Both the position numbers and the translations under genes were made by a program. Shown here in pieces: positions 53,856 through 64,000 of a stretch of DNA of 64,000 nucleotides (position 1 is its first letter; each line of letters starts with the position of its first letter). Source of the DNA: Thelonectria olida (taxonomy: Eukaryota > Ascomycota > Sordariomycetes > Hypocreales > Nectriaceae); contig JAGPYM010000014.1 in NCBI GenBank assembly GCA_020736575.1, forward strand, positions 806,001 through 870,000. Reading direction: 5' to 3'. A model generated the notes under the pieces. It did no database searches and had not been told where the DNA came from. It saw only the letters and a program-made list of their open reading frames with translations.

Positions 53856-53936
53856 GACTACGGGCTTATCGGCCCTGATAGCAAGTTAGTACGTAATCGT
53901 AGGTATTCAGTTGAATTTGAAGGATGTTACCTTACG

Positions 53937-54360
53937 GATGAAATGTGATTCCAATGCAGTCAACCCGCCTAATAGTGAATTTTTCTTGGTCCGCTGTCAA
54001 GCTTATATGAACGCTGGCCCAATGCACGTCATTAGCTTTACTTTGGTTAGTAATCTTGAGTGCCACAGTTAAATCCGTGACGGTGGGATAGCTTCGCTTG
54101 ACTTCCTATAGCCGCGGGAGGACGAGGGCTTGCAAGATGGTCTAGCAGAATAGGCATTTTGTTGCAGACTCTCGAATCTGCTAGTTGTTTCTTGCCGTAG
54201 AGAGTTGATGCGTTTCACGGTCAGTCCTTCGATTGAACTCTCGAAGTTGCTTGTAATGTGGGTGATGATCCCGCAACACAAGCTGCAGGGCTCTGACGAG
54301 TGTCGGCTCATGGTTGTAGTCATGACCAAGAAGGTTCTCATCTCTGGTCAAAGTACTTGA
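53937..54360 (-). pseudogene. unrecognised coding fossil upstream of the HET pseudogene
   Basis: A minus-strand frame reads protein-like over about 130 codons, interrupted by several stops. It includes ENLLGHDYNHEPTLVRALQL, then KQLREFNRRTDRETHQLSTA and, after stops, KRSYPTVTDLTVALKI and FTIRRVDCIGITFHP. The unbroken chemistry between stops suggests a once-coding sequence rather than chance. It could be the 5' part of the HET gene or a separate gene; I cannot assign a family. Confidence 0.35.
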
Positions 54361-54702
54361 TTTATCATGCCCAGTGATCTCCGGTCTCTTTATGCTTGAA
54401 AATTTCGTAGATGGCTACCTAAATGTGGAGGGCGGTTGAGGCGGGGCTAAGTCGACCATTGTGAAGGGCGTGAACGAATGCAGTCTGCCTTGCCTGAGGC
54501 ATGAGGCCGACGGAGCTTGAGTTGAGACCTATATGATGGACAAGTTATCTGATACTGAGAGATTATAGAAGAGTGTCCGGCATGGGGGGCTGTACGAGAG
54601 GCAGTTCGCTGAGCTATGCAGATGTTGGAGTGTGATGGAAACGTTGTAGTATAAAGTAAATAGGCCATGGCCAGTACTTATCTATAAATTTTCACCTTCA
54701 AC
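54361..54702. other. intergenic, no gene recognised
   Basis: Between the fossil region and the 3' end of the second sugar transporter. Nothing is seen beyond a probable 3' UTR. Confidence 0.4.
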
Positions 54703-56467
54703 TCATTTCTCCAGCTCCTCAACCTCAACTTCCTTAGCCTTCACTCCCCCCATCCCAGCGACAATACCATGGGCTTGATCCAAATCCTTATCAAAGATGA
54801 CGGCAATCTCTTCAAGCGTCTTCCCTTTTGTCTCGACGAACCATCCATAAGCAATAAAGCTCTCTGCTGCAAGGACAGCTACATAAACAAGGTAGAATTT
54901 CCATCCAATCGCCTCAAGCCCAATGGGGTTGACATATTGATTGACAAACACTGCTGCCTTGGTGGAAAACACGTACGTCGCCATGCCCTTTGCGCGGATG
55001 GAGTATGGTAGTACCTCGACGGAATATGCCACTGGCAGCGGTGAGAAGGCGATGCAATAGAAAATTTCGTAGACAAAGATCAGGGCGATGACGGCCACAC
55101 CCGCGGAACGGGCACCCGTCTCAGTAAAGTATGCCGAGGCCACTGTCCATCCGATGAAGACAAGAAGCATGCCGAGTGTCGAGGTGCGGAACAACGGGCG
55201 GCGGCCAACCTTTTCGACAAAGAAGGCAGTAGTGAGAGCCAAGCTCCAGTTCCAGATATTGATGATACCATTCACCAAAGCCTGAGTCTTCTTGTCTTTG
55301 ATTCCAACTGTGTCCATGATTCGAGAAAGATCTTGAAGGTCAGTAGGCGTTGGGCAGCTCAGGCGAAATCGGACACTCACAATATGAAATCAAGCCATTC
55401 CCAGACCACTGGCTGAAGAAACCCATGCACACGACTAGGAACACCCTATAGCGGTTGCCTGGGGTACTAACCATCGACTTCCACGTAGTTTGTCCAGATA
55501 CTAGAACTATTAGATTGTCTCCAAGCCAGCTTTGGTGGTTACGACATACCTTTTTCGTACTCGATTGCAGTCCGAATCTCTTGGTACTCTAGCTTGACAA
55601 GTTCAGTCTCTTCTCCATCGCCGTGATAGCGTGCAAGGGCTGCGAGAGCTTCAGAGTCGCGGTCATTTGAAATAAGCCACCGGGGAGATTCCGGCAAGAA
55701 CCAAATGGTCGAGAGCTGAATAACGCTGGGTGCTAACTGGAGGAGCGAAGGAATACGCCAGGACCAAGTGCTTGGAATTGTTCGTGTCCCGTACGTAATC
55801 CACGCCGCGGCAATGCTACCTAAGAACCAGCTTCGGCAAGTGTCAGTTAGGGCAGCCCAGAGCGTAGAGAGGGACACTCATACCATGTGTTACATATAGC
55901 TGTAATTGTAACTCGGTCTTTCGGGTGAGACAGCTCGCTTACCATGCTTGGAGAAGCGGTGGTGGCAAAAGACAAGCCAAAGCCCAGGACAAAGCGGCTG
56001 ACCACAAACATGGCGAACGCAGTACTCTCGCACTGCAATATGGCACCAATGATCATAATTATACTGCCCACGGTAATTCCCCAGCGGCGGCCAAAACGAT
56101 CGGCAACCCATGGTGCAATGGGTGTGGAGCAAATGCTCCCCAGGGCCATGATGGCGCTCATGAGCCCCAGCTGGGCACCACGAGGGTTGTCGAAGAAATC
56201 ATCCCAATATGACACAGTCTGAAGCGAGTTCATCATGCTTCCATCGTATCCTGATGTAGCATAAGAGACCACACATGCTGGAAACAAGAGAAGATACAGG
56301 CGTCGTCGCTCGGAGGACTTGTACCAAGGAAGGGACTGCTGGGCCAGCTCGGTGAGACGAGATATTTGGAACTCATTGGCAGTCGACCCAGTCTCTTGAT
56401 CCCTCCGAGATTTGGCGGCGAGAAGAGCTTGTCTCGGGGCAGGGAGACGGTTGCGTAAGTAGTTCAT
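54703..56467 (-). CDS. MFS sugar transporter (lactose-permease-like branch), 4 exons
   Basis: Exons on the minus strand are 56467-55884, 55830-55550, 55506-55381 and 55331-54703, giving 539 residues with all phases consistent. The start at 56467 (MNYLRNRLPAPRQALL) is preferred over an in-frame ATG at 56530 because a TATA box lies only 22 bp from the latter. Sugar-porter motifs are SYATSGYDGSMMNSL in the first segment, APWVADRFGRRWGI, CWFLGSIAAAWITYGT, LPESPRWLISN, TPGNRYRVF with FFSQWSGNGLISYY, VEKVGRRPLFR and the C-terminal VETKGKTLEEIAVIFD. This combination is typical of fungal lactose/hexose permease-like plasma-membrane importers. It is divergent from the GH5 gene, suggesting shared carbohydrate use. 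Confidence 0.92.
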
Positions 56468-56551
56468 TCCGCCGGTGATACTGTTGAAGGTGATGAGTGC
56501 TGGAGTCTCGATGCTTGAATAGAGGATCAACGAGGCTGTGGGATCATGACT

Positions 56552-56559
56552 CTTATATA
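56552..56559 (-). promoter_or_regulatory. TATA box of the second sugar transporter
   Basis: TATATAAG on the minus strand, 85 bp before the ATG at 56467 but only 22 bp before the upstream ATG. This decides the start. Confidence 0.6.
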
Positions 56560-57284
56560 GCTGGCCCCAGAACCTCCCATGCGTATAGTGAAAACAATTA
56601 GTTGAATGGATTTTGGCCGTTATAGGAGCAGCCAGTCCGGATGCAAACTCACTGTTGGATGGAACCGCGGACTAAACCCCAGCTCCAGGTCACCGGGTAG
56701 AAATCAAGAATTGCGGGGAATCAAACGACATCCGGGGTACTCCACGAAAACTACCTACAGCCGAAGGACAATGATGCTTCTGCCGACCACCTGCAAGCTG
56801 CGGGACTGACTCGTGAGGCGTCGACTGTTGCCCCCGTCACGACCAATGACGATACCTCTTGAAACCGGACGAATCAGAAGCCCTCGGGGGAACTAAAAGC
56901 TTGCCCCTTGACAGCTCCACTTGAGCTAAAGGGGGAACTAAAAGCTATCCCCGAATATCAGGGGGGAGGCAAATGACTTGGGAACCCACCCTAGAGCTTT
57001 CGGGGGAATGTTTTCAACAGCCCCGAAGGACAAGAGCAAATCAAGAAGAAGAAAGAGTCTTGGATCCAAGTATTATTTAGGCTAAAACTGCGGGTTCCAC
57101 GTTGCAAGAGTACGGGGTAAGTCTGGGAGAGTGGAGAGACTGTCATGAGTGCACCGATGCGGTCCTCGACACACTGTTCCACTCTCGGAGGGGATAGTAT
57201 ATAGACTGATGTCTCTTTCGTTGCGGACTATGACTGTATTTGCATTTCTGCCCGAATACAACCGTTCACGCCATTACCGCCACA
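56560..57284. other. divergent intergenic region, transporter/GH5
   Basis: Holds the promoters of two divergent carbohydrate genes. Around 56880-57000 there are three similar GGGGGAA-CTAAAAGCT-type runs (near 56887, 56933 and 57002), small direct repeats that might be regulatory or chance. Confidence 0.4.
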
Positions 57285-59111
57285 ATGACAGATATGCTCA
57301 GGACAGATGGTGCTCGAATTGTGGATGGCAATGGCAATGCCGTACTACTCCGTGGAGTTTGTCATCCCTCTGAGCCGACCTGTTCCTGACTAACACTCAT
57401 ACCCACTAGACGGCTCTTGGAGGATGGATGCTCATGGAAAACTTCATGAACGGCTTCCCCGGCCGAGAAAGCCAGATCAGAAGTGCTCTGCTTAAGGTTC
57501 TCGGCAAGGAAAAGTACGAGTTCTTCTTCGACAAGTTCCTCGAGTACTTTTTCACAGAGAAAGACGCCCAGTTCCTTTCTTCAATTGGATTCAACTGCAT
57601 CCGGTTGAGCTTGAACTACCACCACTTTGAAGATGATATGAATCCATTTGTCATCAAGGAGGAGGGCTTCAAGCACGTTGACAGAGTTATTGACATTGTG
57701 AGTCGCTCGCTGTGCATGGTACCCTGAGCCCATTCTGATGCGAAAACAGTGCGCCAAATACAATATGTACACTATTGTCGATCTTCACGCCCTTCCTGGG
57801 GGCCAAAACCAGGACTGGCATTCCGACAATCCCACAGGGCACGCTGCCTTCTGGGATCATCGCCATTTCCAGGACCGAGCCGTCCATCTTTGGGAGCACA
57901 TTGCAGCACGCTACAAGGGGAATCCTTGGGTTGCTGGATACAACCCAATGAATGAACCAGCCGATTCTGAATGGACCAGGTTGCTCGCTTTCTATGACAG
58001 GCTCGTTCCAGCCATCCGAAAGGTGGACCCTGACCATATTCTCTTTATCGAAGGAAACACGTCCGTATCTTGGCCTTATATGCCTCTTGCGCATTACTGA
58101 CCTCTTCTACAGATTCAGCATGGACTTTACTGGCTTCGAGAAGGTGTTCCCGAACTCAGTCTATTCCGTTCATGACTACTGCGGATTTGGATTTCCCAAC
58201 CGCATCGGCAGGTATCAGGGCCTACAGGAGCAGGATGCCTACATTCGAAACATGTACGACCGAAAGGTTGCTTTCATGAAGAAACATAATGTGCCTATCT
58301 GGAATGGTATGTCACCATGGAATTATCTTAACGTACGGATTCTGACATACCATCTAGGCGAATTTGGCCCAATCTATGAGCGCGAAGAGTACAATCCTGA
58401 TTGGACGACTCATAACAACGAGAGATATGACATGCTTGACCGACAGCTGGCGATATATACAGATGAGAGCATTGGTAAGTAAATAAGAACGGGGTTTGAG
58501 GTATGTACTGACTCTTTAAAGCGTGGTCAATTTGGGCCTACAAGGACATCAACGTCATGGGAATGACTTACGTGGCGCCGGACTCGGCATGGATGAGGCT
58601 CTTGGGGCCTATTATTAAGAAGAAGCGCAATCTAGCAGTCGATTCATGGGCGTATGATGATGCACACCTTCAAGACGGTCTTTTCGGCCCTCTTCATAAG
58701 TGGTTCGAGGACAATGTCCCCACCCAATACTCCAAGAAGTACCCCTGGCAATGGCGAATGCACATGCACGTCTTTCGTGGGATCCGAGGAATCACTCTCG
58801 CAGAGTACATGATCCCTGAGTGGGCCGACTATTTCAAGGACAAGTCTTTTGAAGAGCTAGACGAGTTGGCTGCTAGTTGGAAGTATGAGAATTGCAAGCA
58901 GCGAGGGAGGCTGAACGAGGTTTTGGGCCTTTATGCGCCTATGAAGGCCGATGATGCACGCTTGAAGGGCAAAGTCATTCAGCCGGAGGGGGAAAAGAGT
59001 GAGGAGGTGGCAGTGCCAGCAAGCAAGTCCGTCTCGGGCGTGGGCGTATTTGAACTTGCGCCAGCCGAGAAGACTAGGCACCAGACGTCCTCAACTATAA
59101 AAGTAGCATAG
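57285..59111 (+). CDS. glycoside hydrolase family 5 (glucosidase/exo-glucanase type), 6 exons
   Basis: Exons 57285-57356, 57410-57697, 57750-58060, 58113-58306, 58358-58474 and 58522-59111 give 523 residues. The N-terminus (MTDMLRTDGARIVDGNGNAV) has no signal peptide. The fold's first strand is LRGTALGGWMLMENF, followed by IGFNCIRLSLNYHHF, VDLHALPGGQNQDWH, the acid/base Glu E189 in YNPMNEPAD and the nucleophile E290 in NGEFGP. Both catalytic residues are present, each with its GH5 context. The final exon carries AWSIWAYKDINVMGM and a variable C-terminal tail. This resembles fungal GH5 exo-beta-1,3-glucanase or steryl/lipid-glucosidase relatives rather than secreted cellulases. An intracellular role is likely. 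Introns of 50-53 nt are typical. Confidence 0.88.
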
Positions 59112-59485
59112 AAGGAGATTAGATGAGTTTGTCATGCTATAATTCTGAGAGCGGGATTCAGGATATTTTCTTCTTCCCAGTGCCAAAGTGAGCGGCTCGG
59201 CCGCAAAAAGGGATGTTTTAGACCTCAACAGTTCTGTTCTATTCTTAAAAAGAAATAGGTGGACCTATGCGATACATAGTAATTACCTTTCTTATACCAC
59301 TCCCGTCTCTTTTTTGCTATTAAAGACTGCAATGAAAGTGATAGTTACAGGTCGTCCAATCTCTGGCCACGTGACCCTCAGGAACGTTCAAATCCGAGCT
59401 CATGAAGCCCGAACCGGAATAGCGACACAAAACCAAGACCTTTCATCAGCTCATCGCCAACACCTGTACCAGTCATTTCGCAACA
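59112..59485. other. intergenic, 5' region of the second Zn2Cys6 gene
   Basis: Short gap between two same-strand genes; no gene or clear element is seen. Confidence 0.4.
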
Positions 59486-61481
59486 ATGAGCCGAGCGAAT
59501 CAATTTTATCCATCAAATCACTTTCCCCCACGACGAAGAGTTACCCAGGCTTGCGTTAACTGCCGTATGCGCAAGGTGCGATGTGACGCCGCCCAGCCAA
59601 AGTGCAGTCTCTGCACTCTCCAGAACGTCGACTGTGTCTATCGAGACGCTCAACAACTTCGCATTGATCACAACACAAAGGTCTTACTCGACCGCATGGA
59701 GATGCTTGAGGAGCGACTTTTGACATCATTGACCCCAACCAGCCAATCTTCCCCGGCAGCAGTGGCCCCATCTTTGGCTCAGCAGGACGAGGCGAGATTG
59801 GGAGAATCGTCAAAGTATGACCTGCAAGTCCCTGTCTCGCATACCGCAAATGCAAATCACGTCTTCTCATGGCCTATTGTTCGTCAACTTCTGTCCGAAT
59901 CTCCGAATTGGACTCATCTTGAATCCTGCGACGCGACGGACGTCTTTTTCGAAACTGGATCCGTTGAGTCGCAAAGCGGTATCCCACCCTCATCATGGCG
60001 GCTCGAGCAAGGTTGGCCATTCCCAAAGACGCCGTCAGAGTATCATGACCTGCTTGGAGAGTACTTTGAGAAAGTCAATGTTTTCTACCCTCTACTTTCC
60101 ATCGATGAATGTGGTATAATTCTCGACAACGTCTTATCATCCGAGTTTGGCACCGAGCAAGAACGTACCGCAGTGTCAAACTCGCAATATGCATTGGTCT
60201 TAATGGTCACCTGTTTGGCAGCCCTGGTTAAGGACGACGAGTGCCCGACGATGCTTCCACCGGAAGTTGAACGTGGGCAATGGACATCGACTGAGACGAG
60301 CACGCCGATGCATGACCGCCTTTGGAGCAAAGCAAAACTTATACTCGGGTGGCTAAACACGGAAATGTCAGTTCAGGCGGCGCAGTGTACCATGCTTGCA
60401 AGCATATACATGGGGGCGAGGGGTAAGATTATGGAGTCTTTCCACTGGGTTCACTCTACTGCGGTCAAAGTTGAGACCATTGCAAGATCTCTGACACGAA
60501 AGAGTGAACCGATCCCAGACTCGTTCCGTCGATTATACTGGATTGCATACATATGCGAGGGAGATTTTATCTCGGAGCTTTCAATCACTTTACCATCTGG
60601 TATAGCGCGATATGAAGACCTCATTCCCTATCCTGATTTCAGCGTTCAACATCAGACCTTGACTTCTGATTGCAGCCCAATGTCTACGTCTTCCGTCGGA
60701 TCGCGAGAAGAGTTGTTTGGGTTCCAAATATCCACAAACTCAGCCATCCGGCGATTTCTCAATCGCGTCAATAGTGTCGTTTATGACAACAAGGAACAGT
60801 ACCGGGCTGCTCGATCAAATTATACATCTTGGTTGATGAGGATCTCAGATGATCTCTGGTCGCATCATGAGGCCATCTATCGCAATCTGCCTGAAATTCT
60901 GTTAACCAGCCAAACCCAACTCTCCGTCGCTGACCACTCCCTCCATCCCACATCCGGTAACATTGAGTCGCAAAACCGACCGTGGAACGTTATCCGACTG
61001 CGAGGAAGATACTATGCTGGACAATATATCATTCATCGTCCATTTATTGAGTTTGCACTCCTCAATATGGGCCACCTAGATTTGCATCCTCACAGAGCGG
61101 AGGTCTTGGAGAAGTCCAAGACGTGTTTAAATGGGTGCAAGGGCTTCATCGAACTGTTCGCAGGCCAGTCTTTGAATAGTATTACGTGCCTATTTGCCAG
61201 CGGGATGGTGTAGGCTGACACTTTTACTGACTTTGTACGAGCTTAATGACTGACAACACTTGTCTAGGATATTTACGATGACATTAATCCTCATGGTATC
61301 TTCAGTTTGCTCCATCTTCCGAGATATCTTGCCCCCATCCTTGGAAGAAGCTATTCTTTCAGGAAAGCAAACTCTGTCACGCTTGAAGATGAATATTCAG
61401 GAATTCGAATGGCACCTTGACGTGCTGGAGCGAGTGGATGTAGCAAGACAGTCAAGAATACATAAGGCAACGCAACGATAG
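59486..61481 (+). CDS. Zn2Cys6 transcription factor, 2 exons
   Basis: Exons 59486-61209 and 61268-61481 give 645 residues. The zinc cluster ACVNCRMRKVRCDAAQPKCSLC..C has spacing C-x2-C-x6-C-x6-C-x2-C-x6-C at about residues 23-50. A short coiled-coil follows (LLDRMEMLEERLL). The middle homology region contains YFEKVNVFYPLLSIDE, MLASIYMGARGKIMESFHW and RRLYWIAYICEGDFI. The GTAGGC donor at 61210 is needed to reach the second exon in frame (VIFTMTLILMVSSVCS). It is a nuclear regulator; its neighbours, the GH5 enzyme and the sugar transporter, are the obvious candidate targets. Confidence 0.88.
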
Positions 61482-64000
61482 CTTCCATATGATACTTCAA
61501 TATTAACTACAGGTGCCCTTTAAAATGAGGTCGAACACGGGCAGGTTCGGACTAGGAGGCCGGAATCTACTTTATCCATTGGACAGTGAATAAAACTGGT
61601 AACACAAGGACCTGAACTTTCGCTGCGCGAGGACCTTAGTGTGCGTACCGGGGTGGTGGGGATCGAGCTCGGTAAATTGTCGGCTGTCTTTCGGACTGGG
61701 TGCAACGCAATAGTCAGTTTGCTTCGCTCTTTGTGTCGCACCCTGCGTACTAGGTCGTCATAGCTACATGTTCCTGCGTCCAGGAGTACGATATTGAAAC
61801 TCAGATTCGATCCACGCATGAACCATCATACCTAAGTAGCGTCATTTGCTGTGGCGGTGTTTCATTTAACTTTTGGCTACTGCGGAAGCATTGGGTCTTG
61901 AAAATGCTAAAATTCCATGCGAAAAACATGAAAAATGGTTGTTTTCACTTGTGCTAGCAGCTTGCCCTGGACTAAGACAATAGGAATCTACCTACCTAGT
62001 TATGGAACCTTTCGTGTTGTGTGACCAGTGCCTACCTTGCGTTTGCTGAAACACGACGCGTGAGGAGCGTCATGTTGGACACGGACCCTTGAAATGCTCG
62101 GTTTCTGCCGCGTTGCGTGTCACAGCCACTCTGATCTTTTTGACGACGTCCTAGATCAGCTGCTACTCGTCACTACCACGTGATTGATCTTGTCAGCTGA
62201 ATCAACGCATATCGAGCACGCGAAAAGTGAAGAAGCCACTAACGGAGCAGTGGTTACTCTCGACAAGGGCTGAGGAAGAGCTAATAGTCTAGACGATTCG
62301 CTATCATTCCCAGTTTGGAAAGCCACAAATGTCTGGTATGAAAGCGCTTACGCATACTAGAATCCTAGAAAGAAGAAACCAATGTCTACCCACGGTAGTA
62401 AAATCAGCGGTCCACTCCAGCAATGAGTGCTTGTGCCCAACGATGTTAACCTCATGCGGGAGGCAGCCGACTAGATCGAGCCACCGACTTAGTGCCGCAG
62501 TTGTGATACGTAGTGCAACCCAGACGGCAAGCACTGGGTATAGCGTAGCGAGGAGCCGGAAGAAGACTAGACGCCAATGGCTGCTTGCGTTGATTATCCG
62601 TAGGGTGAGTTTCTGTTTCATGGAACCGAGGAATCCATGTAGTAGTGAACTTGTTGATCTACATGACCGTGCCACAGCCCTTGCTTATGAGGGAAGCGTC
62701 TACTTGACTACTCTTGGGGTCTAGCTGGCCGGATTTCCGGGCTTGCGGCCGGCTTGGGGGATAATTCCTGTAGAGCCGGCACCCCCTGGGTCCTCATATC
62801 GTGGGGGTACAATGTACCGACCTCTTGCTAGCTCCAACCTCATGGCGCCGCGACAGTTTCCTCTTGAGCGTGCCTTGTAATCAGGCTTTTGGTGGCCACA
62901 CTGGGATCAGCTAGTCCGGGCGGTAACCATTTAACGGCCAGAAAGCTAATGTCGAAGCTCGCGACACGGCCCGAGGAGAAATGGCTCGTGAGAGTTTCAG
63001 GCACCGCACACACTGCCTGATTGGAGTAACGATGTTTCAAGACAGGAGGGTGGAATAGGCTAAGAGTCAGACTTGAAGCACCAGTTTGATATCTGTGGGT
63101 TGGAGGACTACCTACTTAGACTACTACGGTAAGGGGGGCATGAATATTATCGAAAGGTGAGCTCCGGATCCCGTCCGTCGCGAGCCAGTTTTTACAGCAT
63201 GACGAGCTCCAACCACGTAGCGATATCATACCGTCACTTCCGGGATGGCATTGAAGATTTTGCTGGGCTTAAAGTTTGACCTAAGCTCGTTGTGCCAGAC
63301 TGCTTGACACCCATGGGATGTTAAAGACGGATGGCTGGGAAACCAGCGTCGATCAAAATGTGAATGCATAATTGGTACACGAAGGCCATTCGAGTTGTGA
63401 ATGTCTCGGTTTTTCCTTACTTAGACTTGTCCTTGCCTGACGAACTTGTGGGCTTACCAGACATTACGTACGGGGTTGTTTGTAGCCTAGAAGAGGCGAG
63501 GCGTGGAGCTTGAAGCAAACAATCGGATCATGGCGAGGCTAAGCGAGGAACAAGATTGGCCTCTCGCATACAGAACCCATGCTAAGATTATAAGAACACA
63601 ATAATGGCTTAGATAGCGTTATGCCTGCGATCATTACCCTTGTATGATCCCTACCTAGTTGCTGCTCCTTAACTTAAAGAGGCTTACTTGCTACGTGCAA
63701 ACTTAATACCCCAGCTTCAAGCCCCGTTGTCACTATGAGGTTGTTTTTATTCAGCTTTGCGATTCGATCACAGAACTTGGAGCGCCATATGAGACAAGCA
63801 GCATGAATGAGATAGGTTGGTGTAGCTGTGCTGCACACCCATAGCTCCAGAGATGATTTTATAATGTGAATATCGATGAGACAGGCCCCTAATACTAGTA
63901 ACTACTATGTACAAGTTTACTAAATCAGGTGACAGACTCACAAACAGGACGCCAAAGAGGGGATATCCGGGTTGTGCCCTTCCAGATATAGATGGAACAC
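61482..64000. other. gene-empty end of the window
   Basis: About 2.5 kb without a recognisable gene. A minus-strand frame at 62304-62675 is open for 123 codons but shows no family pattern. No tRNA, repeat array or transposon feature was found by eye. A gene starting beyond the window could have its upstream region here. Confidence 0.4.

Noticed and set aside
59385..59400. GTTCAAATCC resembling a tRNA B box
   Set aside because: The flanking bases cannot form a T-arm stem or an acceptor stem, and no A box is placed correctly.
62304..62675. 123-codon minus-strand frame near the window end
   Set aside because: Hydrophobic patches occur, but there is no family pattern, no splice partner and no promoter signal.

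Overview
The window is nuclear DNA of a filamentous ascomycete (Pezizomycotina, most likely Sordariomycetes). Genes are mostly split by 46-90 nt introns with GTRNGN...YAG borders. The gene set is also typical of that group: Zn2Cys6 regulators, sugar-porter and DHA2 MFS transporters, a P450, an AA9 LPMO, HET and NACHT loci, and TATA boxes 60-220 bp ahead of starts. Species cannot be named from the sequence alone. I found no tRNA, rRNA, CRISPR array or intact transposon. All exon models were built by eye from frame continuity and splice signals.

Layout. 1-11 kb: 3' end of an unrecognised helical protein, a nine-exon sugar transporter divergent from a six-exon P450, an intronless AA9 LPMO, a cupin protein and an intronless MDR oxidoreductase with a probable mitochondrial leader. 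11-17 kb: an 863-residue membrane protein with a Cys-rich N-terminus, then a decayed gene for a choice-of-anchor-L-type surface protein. 17-24 kb: a secreted substrate-binding-protein homologue, a repeat-bearing protein of unknown function and an EVE-domain protein with an 18-nt exon and a GC-AG intron. 24-36 kb: indoleamine 2,3-dioxygenase and kynureninase from one bidirectional promoter, a Zn2Cys6 regulator, a 926-residue class V aminotransferase (CefD-like) fused to a long unrecognised domain, and an Asp/Glu racemase. 37-47 kb: a membrane protein, a gene-poor stretch with AT-rich decayed DNA and a hairpin-rich GC island, a 14-cysteine secreted protein, and a broken NACHT (NLR-like) gene. 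47-61 kb: a DHA2 transporter, a second MDR enzyme, a broken HET gene beside another fossil, a second sugar transporter, a GH5 glucosidase and a second Zn2Cys6 regulator. 61.5-64 kb shows nothing recognisable.

How the genes may work together. The strongest functional grouping is 24-36 kb. The first dioxygenase step and the hydrolase step of kynurenine metabolism share a promoter. They sit beside a regulator, a PLP enzyme of the isopenicillin-N-epimerase type joined to a new domain, and an amino-acid racemase. This suggests a locus for amino-acid (perhaps tryptophan or D-amino-acid) conversion; that role is inference. The sugar transporter, GH5 enzyme and second regulator at 54.7-61.5 kb could be a small carbohydrate-use group. 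The three pseudogenes (surface protein, NACHT, HET) all belong to classes that diversify quickly, so this segment appears to have been shedding recognition or adhesion genes.
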